Virus record (IMG/VR): IMGVR_UViG_3300018815_000426
Location: 1 to 23,291 of that record
Reading direction: 5' to 3' (one strand)
Length of the DNA: 23,291 nt
DNA from: a virus
Shown in pieces: positions 1-8,084 of the stretch (within the stretch, counting starts at the first letter, position 1; each line of letters opens with the position of its first letter). Under the pieces are notes generated by a model. That model made no database searches. It was given only the letters and a program-made list of their open reading frames with translations, and was not told the origin of the DNA. Both the position numbers and the translations under genes were made by a program.

Positions 1-246
1 GGCTGGTTCAAGGCCAAGGTTGTGCCGTTCCTCAGGGGGACCTACGAGTACCCCTTCGTGGGCCGCAACGTGGGTCAGCCGGGCCAGGGGCCGAGCCAGC
101 TTGCCCTCAGCACGGGCGACTTCTCCATCCCCGTGGGGACCCAGGCGTCCACCACCGAGGTCTCCATCGAGTCCGACTCCCACCTCCCCGTCAACTTGCC
201 CTACGCCGAATGGGTGGGCAGCGTCACCATGAAGGCAGCCCGATGA
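1..246 (+). CDS. Tail tubular protein B-like, C-terminal end (partial)
   Basis: Frame 1 is open from the first base to a TGA at 244-246, so only the last 81 codons are present. The C-terminal stretch ends in SHLPVNLPYAEWVGSVTMKAAR. This resembles the ending of T7 gp12-type nozzle proteins, where a short strand with an AEW-G motif precedes a basic tail. Position supports this: in T7-like phages gene 12 directly precedes the gp13/gp14/gp15/gp16 block, as here. The protein would form the distal nozzle of the short tail. The stop overlaps the next start in an ATGA. Identity rests on position and a short similarity seen by eye, so another tail protein is possible. Confidence 0.6.
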   Translation, partial: GWFKAKVVPFLRGTYEYPFVGRNVGQPGQGPSQLALSTGDFSIPVGTQASTTEVSIESDSHLPVNLPYAEWVGSVTMKAAR

Positions 247-665
247 GTCTCCAATTCGAGCGCCTGGATGCTCTTCACCTAGCACTGCTGGAGCTGCGCC
301 CTGAGGATGCCCGTGAGGTCTCCGAGGGGTGGCGACAGCGCTGCCTGGCGGACCCCAACGGCACGGCTGTGGTGGACGAGTGGGGGCGCGTGGTGGCTAT
401 CTACGGGGCTGTGCAGGGTGACCGCGAGGTGGGCCCCTGGCTCCTCTGCTCCGCCCTCATCGAGCAGTACCCCAAGCGGGTCATGAGGTACGCCAGGGGA
501 TTCATCAAGGGGATGCGCGCAGGCGCCGCCGGGTCTGGCCGCCTGGTCTTCAACTACGTGCCCAAGGACTCCCCCGGTAACCGCCGGTTCATCGAGAGCC
601 TGGGCTTCCGCATCCTGCCCAGTCCGGGGCCGGGGCCTGACTTCTTCTACCTTCCCCATGTGTGA
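243..665 (+). CDS. gp13-like internal virion protein, GNAT-like fold
   Basis: This 140-residue protein starts at an ATG that overlaps the upstream stop (ATGA), giving translational coupling. An upstream in-frame ATG at 210 would lie inside the previous gene and is not preferred. The C-terminal part (FNYVPKDSPGNRRFIESLGF, then ILPSPG) looks like the acetyl-CoA-binding half of a GNAT N-acyltransferase, in which an RFIESLGF helix follows the substrate strand. Phage genes in the gene-13 slot often encode such proteins. T7 gp13 is needed for morphogenesis, and an acyltransferase reaction here is inferred, not shown. It overlaps the next gene by 8 nt (658-665). Confidence 0.6.
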   Translation: MSLQFERLDALHLALLELRPEDAREVSEGWRQRCLADPNGTAVVDEWGRVVAIYGAVQGDREVGPWLLCSALIEQYPKRVMRYARGFIKGMRAGAAGSGRLVFNYVPKDSPGNRRFIESLGFRILPSPGPGPDFFYLPHV

Positions 666-1176
666 ACCTACAACAATCATGATGGGGGTCTCGCTCGCCA
701 TCACCGCGCTGTCCGCAGCTACGGCTCAGGACTCCGGCAGGCGACAGGCCAACCAACAGTCCGATGCCCTCAAGGACGCGGCCTACCTGCAAGGCAACGA
801 CCTCCAGCGCCAGCAGTCCCAGGAAGCATCCGCTGCGGCCGACCAGATGAATGCGCACGCCCAGGAAGCTCACGCTGACATGGCCCGTGCTCAGGCCATC
901 GCTGGTGAGTACGGAGGCGGGAACACCGCTGACCGTGGCCTGGCCGTGCTGGGGAACCAACAAGGCGCCGAGCTGGCGACCGTGGCCTCCAACGCCGGGA
1001 AGGTTGACGAGCAAACCCGCTTCGACAACCTGTCCAGCAACCGCCGGCTCTCCAGCCAGCTCGCCTCTATCCAACGGCCCTCCGCCTTCGGCACCACCCT
1101 GACCATCGGAGGCGCTGCCGTGAACGCCTACGCCATGAACAAGTCGCTGTCCAAGCCTAAGCCAACCGTCAAGTAA
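658..1176 (+). CDS. gp14-like internal virion protein B
   Basis: A 172-residue protein starting MCEPTTIMMGVSLAITALSA, a hydrophobic N-terminal segment followed by a long Gln/Ala/Asp-rich helical region (about residues 25-115) and a Gly/Ala-rich C-terminal hydrophobic stretch. The short M-C start, an N-terminal membrane-like helix and a coiled middle are typical of T7 gp14-type proteins. These leave the virion at infection and build the outer-membrane part of the ejection channel. It sits in the gene-14 slot, overlaps the gp13-like gene by 8 nt and ends 2 nt before the next ATG. The function is inferred from synteny and composition. Confidence 0.72.
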   Translation: MCEPTTIMMGVSLAITALSAATAQDSGRRQANQQSDALKDAAYLQGNDLQRQQSQEASAAADQMNAHAQEAHADMARAQAIAGEYGGGNTADRGLAVLGNQQGAELATVASNAGKVDEQTRFDNLSSNRRLSSQLASIQRPSAFGTTLTIGGAAVNAYAMNKSLSKPKPTVK

Positions 1177-1178
1177 CC

Positions 1179-4145
1179 ATGCCTCAACGCCCCCAACTCC
1201 AACCCAGCGCACAGGCGCCCCAGTCCGTGGTCGCTGCCCGGCCAGGCAACTACCTCACTGCTCTGCCAGGCGCCAACTCGGAGCTGGCGGGCCTGATGAG
1301 CGGCCTGGCCTCCTTCAACCCTGCGCTGCACAACCTGGCCCAGGCCCACGCCCAGCAGGAGGACCGGCTGGACCGCCTCCAAGGCCCTGAGGTGACCGCC
1401 CAGGCCAAGGCCACAGCAGAGCGAGACGCGGACCCCGTGGCCTCCCTCTACAAGCCGACCCCCGATGTGCCCCTCAACGTGCGCCCGGCGCTGGCCCCTG
1501 AGTACCTACGGGACCTCAGCGCGGGAACCGCCCAGCGGGCCGGCCAACGCATCAACGCCGAGACCCTCACGGCCTACGACGAGGCAGTCAAGGCGCCCGA
1601 CTTCAACATCGAAGCCTTCCTCACCGAGCGTCGCTCCAAGGCCCTCACGGGGGTCAAAGACAGCACAGCCGCTGCGGTCCTCGGGTCGCACCTCGACAAC
1701 TTCGAGGGCCAGCTCCGGCACGACTACGAGCGCCGCCGGGTCCAGAAGCTCGATGAGGCCAACAACAGCATCCTCTTCCAGGACGCCGGAGACCGCTTCA
1801 GTACGAACCTGTCGGCCGATGGCATCGCTACCGAATGGTCCGGCTTCGAGGCCCGTGCCGTGGGCCTGGGGAAGACTCCCAAGGAAGCCGCCGCCTTGGC
1901 CTTCCAGCAGATCATTGCCAACAGCAACAAGCTGGGCGGCTCCCCCGAGCTGTTCGATGCCTTCGACGTGAAGCTGGCTGACGGCACCACGATGCGCTCC
2001 AAGAACCCTGAGCTGTCCAGCCAGGTGGAGGCGGCCAAGGCCCACGCGGTCGCTGTGCGGGACCACCGAATCGAGCAAGAAAACGGCATCGAGAACGGCA
2101 AGACCCTCGACAAGTGGCAACGCATGATCGACGGCGGAGAGGCCCACCTGGTCACCCCCGAGCTGCTGGTCCCTCAGTTCCACAAGGGTGGCGCCATCAG
2201 GTCCCCCGAGCAGTTCGCCTCCATCCTGAATGCCGCCCGTGACAGGGCCGCCCGAGATAAGGCCGTGACCCAGTTCGATGGCTACGCCGACGCCGGCATG
2301 CTGGCTCTGCTGCCCGACAAGGTGCAGGGCGAGATTGCCACCCGCCGACTGGGCCCCACCATGCTGGGGATGGCCGACCGCATCCGCCAGGGTGACTCTG
2401 CCGGCGCCTCTGGTCTCATGGGCCAGGCCGTCAAGACGGTCCTCCAATGGGGCGGCGACAAGCCGGTGGCCGAGCTGACCCGCTTCATTGAGGCGAACCT
2501 CACCACGGTCCCGAGCGCGTCCGGCCCCACGCCAGCCTTCCAGGCCATGCAAGCCATGTACAAGGCGCTGGCCGTGGCCCCCGCACTGCGCGGCAAGTAT
2601 TTCGACCAGGACGCCCAGGCGCTGATGGACGAGTACACGGCCCAGGCAGGCAGCGGCACGGACCCCAAGGGTGCCTATGAGGCCGCCTATCGGACCATCG
2701 ACCCTGCCGCCAAGAAGCGGGCCGAGGAGTTCGCCAAGTCCCCTGAGTTCCAGAACCTGGTCAAGGACAAGGCCTCCAAGTTCGTTGAGGGCTCCTCCAT
2801 GTGGCCCACCTGGCTTGGCGGCAACGGCCGGCCTGGCAACAGCGCCTACCTCGACGCCGAGGCGGCCACGCAGCTCCGCTCCATGCTGGCGCGCAATCCG
2901 AACCTATCGGACGGCCAGATCAAGGGCCAGCTCGAAGGCTGGTTCAAGTCCAACTACGTTCTGGACACGACCAACCAGGTGGCCGTCAAGGTCCCTCCAG
3001 GTCTCGGCGGTGCCGATGCACAGGCAGCCATCTCTGAGTTCACCTCGCGGGTCGCCAAGTCGGAATCCCTGAAGGAGCGCTCGGAGGGCACCTGGGGTGT
3101 GCAGCTCATGCCCGTTGGCACGGAAGGCAAGTACGCCGCCATGTTGACCCTCGACGGCATGCCCAAGCGCTCCCTGCCGGGCGCCATGGACCTCCAGACG
3201 GAAATCCGCCGGGTGGCCGCCAAGCGGGTCCTGACCGACGACGACAAGGCACAGCTCAACACCTACCTGACCACCTTCAAGAAGGACGGGACGGTGGCCG
3301 ACATCGCCCCCGAGGTGATGGCGAAGGGCGAGCTGATGGAGCTGGTCAAGGGCCCAGCCCTCCAGGCGTGGAAGGACAAGCAGTCGGACATCGTGAAGGG
3401 GCGCCTGTTTCAGGTCCCCAAACTGGGCTTCGGCACCAGCGGCACGGGCCCCTTGCAGTTCACCTCCGGGTCCTCTGCGGTGGACCTCCGCTCGACTGCG
3501 GACGTGGCCTCCAAGTTCTTCGCTGACGCGGCGCCTGGTCCCTACCGGGGCTCCGACCCACGCTTCATGACCGCCTCCCTGGTGACCATGGGCGAGGGCC
3601 TGGCGCTGTCGGCCTACGACGACCCCGCACGGGGAGCCGGGAAGAACATCGGTATGGGCTACAACTTGGAGGCCAACAAGGCCACCGTCAACGCGGACCT
3701 CAAGGCAGCCGGCGTGTCCCCGGAGCGCATCGAGTCGGTCAAGGCCGGCACGCTGGCGCTGACCACTGACCAGGCCAAGCGCCTGCTTATGGTTGCCCTG
3801 CCGCGCTTCGAGGAGCAGACCAAGCGCGTGGCCGAGTCCACCGCACCGGGCCTGTGGGACCACATGACGGCCCAACAGAAGGCGGTCATGGTGGACATCG
3901 CCTACCAGACCGGCAAGCCGCAGGACTTCTCCAAGGCCTGGGCTGCCCTCAAGGACCGCAATGAGGCCGGCTTCGCGGCCGAGACCAAAACCTACTTCAC
4001 CAACCGCTCCGGCGAGCGCGTGGAGGACACCCGCCGTGCCTCGCTGCGGGATGCCCTGCTGCGTGGCCCGACCTTCTGGAGCCAACGCCTGACTGAGGCC
4101 GGCAAGTTGCCCGGCAACAAGCTCCAGGCCATGACCCTCCAGTAA
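1179..4145 (+). CDS. gp15-like internal virion protein with C-terminal lysozyme domain
   Basis: A 988-residue internal virion (ejection) protein. The first ~780 residues are helical and Ala-rich like T7 gp15. Residues ~790-988 look like a phage-lysozyme (GH24-type) domain: Glu806 in a GEGLALSAYDD motif, Asp814/Asp815 eight and nine residues later, then an NIGMGYN turn. In T4 lysozyme the matching residues are Glu11, Asp20 and Thr26; here the Thr position seems to be Asn823. T7 instead carries its transglycosylase at the N terminus of gp16. A wall-degrading domain at the C terminus of the gp15 equivalent is the phiKMV-group layout (gp36). It would open the peptidoglycan locally at DNA entry. 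The start is 2 nt after the previous stop, with no clear Shine-Dalgarno, so coupling is likely. Confidence 0.82.
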   Translation: MPQRPQLQPSAQAPQSVVAARPGNYLTALPGANSELAGLMSGLASFNPALHNLAQAHAQQEDRLDRLQGPEVTAQAKATAERDADPVASLYKPTPDVPLNVRPALAPEYLRDLSAGTAQRAGQRINAETLTAYDEAVKAPDFNIEAFLTERRSKALTGVKDSTAAAVLGSHLDNFEGQLRHDYERRRVQKLDEANNSILFQDAGDRFSTNLSADGIATEWSGFEARAVGLGKTPKEAAALAFQQIIANSNKLGGSPELFDAFDVKLADGTTMRSKNPELSSQVEAAKAHAVAVRDHRIEQENGIENGKTLDKWQRMIDGGEAHLVTPELLVPQFHKGGAIRSPEQFASILNAARDRAARDKAVTQFDGYADAGMLALLPDKVQGEIATRRLGPTMLGMADRIRQGDSAGASGLMGQAVKTVLQWGGDKPVAELTRFIEANLTTVPSASGPTPAFQAMQAMYKALAVAPALRGKYFDQDAQALMDEYTAQAGSGTDPKGAYEAAYRTIDPAAKKRAEEFAKSPEFQNLVKDKASKFVEGSSMWPTWLGGNGRPGNSAYLDAEAATQLRSMLARNPNLSDGQIKGQLEGWFKSNYVLDTTNQVAVKVPPGLGGADAQAAISEFTSRVAKSESLKERSEGTWGVQLMPVGTEGKYAAMLTLDGMPKRSLPGAMDLQTEIRRVAAKRVLTDDDKAQLNTYLTTFKKDGTVADIAPEVMAKGELMELVKGPALQAWKDKQSDIVKGRLFQVPKLGFGTSGTGPLQFTSGSSAVDLRSTADVASKFFADAAPGPYRGSDPRFMTASLVTMGEGLALSAYDDPARGAGKNIGMGYNLEANKATVNADLKAAGVSPERIESVKAGTLALTTDQAKRLLMVALPRFEEQTKRVAESTAPGLWDHMTAQQKAVMVDIAYQTGKPQDFSKAWAALKDRNEAGFAAETKTYFTNRSGERVEDTRRASLRDALLRGPTFWSQRLTEAGKLPGNKLQAMTLQ

Positions 4146-4157
4146 CTCACAACCTCC

Positions 4158-7100
4158 ATGCCCACCAAGACGACCCTTCCTCAGATGCCCCCTCCGTCCC
4201 CGCTCAAGCCTCTCCGGCCTGCGGAAGACTTCGGGCTCCTGGACCCCGCCTCTACGGCCCCTGACGTGCCCGATGCGTGGGCCCAGTCCAATGCACGCCT
4301 GGCGCGTGAGCAGGGCACCTCCGCATCCGGCTACGCGGGTGCCATGTGGCGCCAGGATGGCCTGACGGATGGTGCCCTTGCCTGGGCTGCCAGCCTCCAC
4401 ATCCCCGCCGACCCCAACTTCAACCCGCTGGCCGACACCAGCATGAAGGTCCTGGAGAACGGCATCAACCCTGAGCTGGTCCCCGAGCTGTACAAGGCGA
4501 CCTCCAAGGGCCACGCCTACTTCCTCCGGGACCGGCTGCTCCAGAAGCAGGACGACCAGGCCAAGCTGGGTGACCTCGGGGCTGCCGGGACCACCGGCCG
4601 GTTCGCCTTCGGTGTGTTGATGCCGGAGAACCTGGCTGTCGGCCTGGCGTCCGGTGGCGCGGCCTACGGGGCTGGCATCTACAGAACCAGCCGCGCCCTC
4701 AAGCTGGTAAAGGATGCCGGAGGCCTGGCGAAGATGGAAGCCTTGGCGGGCCTTCAGGCTTCCCAGGCTGCTGCCGGTGCGGGTGCCCGTGGGGTCGCCG
4801 CTGCGGTGGGCCTCGGGGCTGCTGAGAACGCCGGCCTGGAGAAGCTCCGCCAGAACCTGAACTACGAGCGCGACTCCGAGGCCGTGCTGATGTCCGCCCT
4901 GATGGGCGCTGGCATCACCCTCCCGTTCGCCATCCGTGGCTCCAGGGCCGCTACCCGGGCCTCCCGCGTGGCAATGCAGGAAGCCGAGGCGATCCGCACG
5001 CTACGCAAGCTGGAGGAAGGCCAGGAGGTCACCCCCACTGAGGCCGCAAGCCTCCGCCAGGTCCACGATGCCAACCGCATCCTGCATGACCTGGAGAGCG
5101 GCAAGTTGTCCCCCGAGGACGCCGGCCGTTCCCTCGACGAACTGCACGGACCCCACGAGCCGGATGAGCAGTGGGTCCACCGCCTCGGTGAGCGGCTCCG
5201 TGAGGACGCCGATGGCTGGATGGACGAGCACCTCCAGGGGCCTACGAAGGCACCGGAAGGGCCCTACGCGGCGCCGTTGGAATCCGCTGAGGCTACGCCC
5301 GCCGTGGCGCCTGCTGTGGCCTCTGAGGCCGCGGCCGTTCCTGGCGCGCCTGCCGTGGACCTCCACGCGCAGTGGGCAGGCAAGGAAGTGACCTGGGCCG
5401 ACAAGGAAGGCAACACCCTGGAGGGCACCGTCACGAGCTACAACCCGGAAATCGGGAAGGTCATCGTGAAGACGGCAGACGGCCACAAGGCTGTCTTCCC
5501 TGAGCACCTCGACCAGCACACCGGCCCGGCCCCCGAGGGCTTCGGCGGTGGGCAGTCCGTAGGCTCCGCCCAGGTCCATGGCACGCAGATCGACTCGGCC
5601 GCCACCCAGGAGACTGCCCTCCGCAAGTACCGCTTCGACTACTTCGCCCTGCTGAACGCATCGCCCCTGAAGACCGTCCGGGGCCTGGCCTCCAAGCTGG
5701 TCAAGGACGCCCTCCAGACCGACAAGTTCGACGCACAGTCGATGTCGGCCAGCGAGGTCAAGGACATGACCAGGCGCATCCACGCGGGGGCCTTCCACGT
5801 TGAACGTGAGGAGGCCTTCATGGGTGCCGTGAAGGACATGAAGGTCAGCCTGTGGCAGCGCTCGGGGTTCGCTCAGGACTTCCACGAGTGGGTCACCAAG
5901 GCAACACATGACCCCGCCTTCGCGTCCACCCTGCCGCCCGAGCTACAGCCGCACATCCAGAAGGCCAGCTCCGCCATGCAGACCTTCTTCCGGCGCATCC
6001 TCAAGGAGGCACAGGACGCTGGCGTGAAGGGTGCCGAGAACGTCAAGGCGGATGACCTCTACACAAACCGCATCTGGCACCAGGGGCAGATTCGTGACCT
6101 TGCCCGCGTGCATGGTGACGAGGCCCTCTATACCCTGCTGTCCTCCGCCTTCAAGGACAAGGCCGGCATGCTGGAGCGGCTCCGCGAGTCCACCCCAGGG
6201 GCCAAGGAGGTCCGCGACACGCTGACCAACAAGGTGACCCACCCGGGCATCTCTGACGCCGAGCTGCTGCGCCGCAAGGCCAAGCGGTTCCTCCAAGCTG
6301 TGAAGGCTCTGGAGTTCAGCCCGGCGGTGCGTGATGTGGCCCTCGCAGGCCGCGACATGGGGACCCTGCGGCGGGAGCTGCGGGCCATGGGTGTGGAGGA
6401 CAACCACATCGACGAGCTGGTGGACCTCCTCTTCGAGGTGCGACCCGGCGCCGACGATGCAGGCCGCATGGCGAACCTGAAGTACCGCCTCCAGCTCGAC
6501 CCCAGCGCCGAGGTCACCACGCCCACCGGCAAGCTCCGCATGTCGGACCTGTGGGAGAATGACTCGCGCGTCCTGGTGGACCACTACGCATCTGGCATGG
6601 CAGGCCGCATCGGCCTCGCCAAGCACGGCATAACCAGCGATGCAGACTGGTCCCGCCACCTCCAGGCCATCGCCGACGAAGGCAAGGTCAACCTGGGCTA
6701 CGACGCCAGCCGCATCTCAGCGGACGTGCAACGCCTCCAGGATGTCTACAGCCACATCATCGGGCGGCCCATGTCGGACCAGGCGTTCAGCCTCACCAAC
6801 CGCAGCGCTGGGGTCCTTCGGTCCTACACCCGCTCGGTCATGCTGCCCCAGCTCGGCATCTCCTCCTTCTTCGAGATGGGCAAGGCGGTCGCCATGTTCG
6901 GCTTCAGCAACATGCTCCGGCAGATGCCGTCCCTTCGGGGGTTCCTCAGGGCTCTCCGCCAGGGCCACCTCCCGGATGACGGCCTGGCCCAGCAGGTCCG
7001 CCTGATGTCCGGCTTCGGCAACGAGATGGCTTCACGCTACGCCCGGGGCCAGGAGATTGCGGACGGCTTCTTCGGCCAGACCATGAGCAGGGCCGAGAAC

Positions 7101-8033
7101 TGGGGCAACCGCCTGAGCCACGTCACGGACACCATCTCGGGCAACGCCAGCATCACGTCGATGTCCAAGCAGTGGGCCGCCATGGGCTCCGTCCAGGAGT
7201 TCAGCAATGTGGCCCACGGTCGCAAGCTGACGGAGAAGCGCATGCAGCGCTGGGTGGGTCAGGGCATCAGCCAGGACGACCTCCCGGATGTGATGGCCGC
7301 CTTCAAGGAGCACACCACCAGGGACGCCAAGGGCACCGTGCTGTCCATCGACTACGAGACCTGGCACAAGGCTGATGCGAAGACCTATGAGTCCTTCCAG
7401 ACCTTCCTGTCCCGCCAGGTGCGTGAGGCCATCCAGGACCACGACATCGGCGAGTCCGCTCCGTTCATGCACGGCCCCATCGGGAAAATCTTCGGGGAAC
7501 TGAAGACCTTCTTCCTAGTGGGCCACGCCAAGAACATGCTCAAGCAGGTCTACCACTGGGACAACACCACGGCCCAGGTGTTCACCATCGGCTTCATCGC
7601 TGAGGCACTGGCCTACAGCACGCAAGCGGCCATCAACACGCCGGGCGAGCTGAACAAGAAGTTGCAGCCTGAGGAGATTGCCCGTGCTGCGTTCTTCCGC
7701 ATGGCGTCCTTGGGGACCCTGAGCACCCTTGCGGAGACCGGCTACCAGGTGGCCTCTGGTGGCGACTCGCTCATCAAGCCCGGGACCACGGCCAACACCG
7801 ACAACCGCAGCTTCCTGAACACGCCGAGCCTGATCCTCGCCAAGCGCCTGGGTAACTCCTTCGCCACCCTCGGGGGCATGGTCCTGGGCACCGACACGAC
7901 GACCCGCAAGGAGGCTCAAGACCTCATCGGGACCGTGCCTGTGCTGGGACGCATGTACGGCGTGAACGGCCTTCTCCAGGCCTGGGCCGCTGACCACCCG
8001 GCCAACGACCCGTCCAAGGTTCGTACCCCCTAA
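4158..8033 (+). CDS. gp16-like large internal virion protein
   Basis: At 1291 residues this is the largest gene, in the gene-16 slot right after the gp15-like protein. Length and position fit the largest ejection protein of T7 (gp16) and phiKMV (gp37). No N-terminal transglycosylase domain is visible, consistent with the lysozyme lying in the preceding protein. Residues ~145-255 hold Ala/Gly-rich hydrophobic helices (for example GVLMPENLAVGLASGGAAYG), suited to membrane insertion. Residues ~403-454 form a small beta-rich, SH3/Tudor-like block (KEVTWADKEGN..GTVTSYN..GKVIVKTADG) that looks inserted in the helical protein. The C-terminal third (GKIFGELKTFFLVGHAKNML) resembles gp16-family proteins. 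It would form the periplasmic and inner-membrane parts of the DNA conduit. The spacer before the ATG has no purine-rich ribosome site. Confidence 0.77.
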   Translation: MPTKTTLPQMPPPSPLKPLRPAEDFGLLDPASTAPDVPDAWAQSNARLAREQGTSASGYAGAMWRQDGLTDGALAWAASLHIPADPNFNPLADTSMKVLENGINPELVPELYKATSKGHAYFLRDRLLQKQDDQAKLGDLGAAGTTGRFAFGVLMPENLAVGLASGGAAYGAGIYRTSRALKLVKDAGGLAKMEALAGLQASQAAAGAGARGVAAAVGLGAAENAGLEKLRQNLNYERDSEAVLMSALMGAGITLPFAIRGSRAATRASRVAMQEAEAIRTLRKLEEGQEVTPTEAASLRQVHDANRILHDLESGKLSPEDAGRSLDELHGPHEPDEQWVHRLGERLREDADGWMDEHLQGPTKAPEGPYAAPLESAEATPAVAPAVASEAAAVPGAPAVDLHAQWAGKEVTWADKEGNTLEGTVTSYNPEIGKVIVKTADGHKAVFPEHLDQHTGPAPEGFGGGQSVGSAQVHGTQIDSAATQETALRKYRFDYFALLNASPLKTVRGLASKLVKDALQTDKFDAQSMSASEVKDMTRRIHAGAFHVEREEAFMGAVKDMKVSLWQRSGFAQDFHEWVTKATHDPAFASTLPPELQPHIQKASSAMQTFFRRILKEAQDAGVKGAENVKADDLYTNRIWHQGQIRDLARVHGDEALYTLLSSAFKDKAGMLERLRESTPGAKEVRDTLTNKVTHPGISDAELLRRKAKRFLQAVKALEFSPAVRDVALAGRDMGTLRRELRAMGVEDNHIDELVDLLFEVRPGADDAGRMANLKYRLQLDPSAEVTTPTGKLRMSDLWENDSRVLVDHYASGMAGRIGLAKHGITSDADWSRHLQAIADEGKVNLGYDASRISADVQRLQDVYSHIIGRPMSDQAFSLTNRSAGVLRSYTRSVMLPQLGISSFFEMGKAVAMFGFSNMLRQMPSLRGFLRALRQGHLPDDGLAQQVRLMSGFGNEMASRYARGQEIADGFFGQTMSRAENWGNRLSHVTDTISGNASITSMSKQWAAMGSVQEFSNVAHGRKLTEKRMQRWVGQGISQDDLPDVMAAFKEHTTRDAKGTVLSIDYETWHKADAKTYESFQTFLSRQVREAIQDHDIGESAPFMHGPIGKIFGELKTFFLVGHAKNMLKQVYHWDNTTAQVFTIGFIAEALAYSTQAAINTPGELNKKLQPEEIARAAFFRMASLGTLSTLAETGYQVASGGDSLIKPGTTANTDNRSFLNTPSLILAKRLGNSFATLGGMVLGTDTTTRKEAQDLIGTVPVLGRMYGVNGLLQAWAADHPANDPSKVRTP

Positions 8034-8059
8034 CGCCCCCTCCGGCTGCCTCCGGGCCC

Positions 8060-8083
8060 TGGTGGGGGCCCTCATCCCCACCA
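8060..8083 (+). promoter_or_regulatory. Stem-loop abutting the tail-fibre start codon
   Basis: TGGTGGGG (8060-8067) pairs perfectly with CCCCACCA (8076-8083) around an 8-nt loop. The stem ends one base before the fibre ATG at 8085, and the only SD-like purine run (GGTGGGGG) lies inside the 5' arm. It occupies the single real gap (51 nt) between overlapping late genes. It could limit fibre translation or be an RNA processing site; no T-run follows, so it is not a classic terminator. Confidence 0.55.
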
Positions 8084-8084
8084 C

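Noticed and set aside
2904-4514. 536-codon open frame on the minus strand
   Set aside because: It is antisense to two clear virion genes and is rich in Gly/Leu/Val/His, a normal shadow of GC-rich coding DNA.
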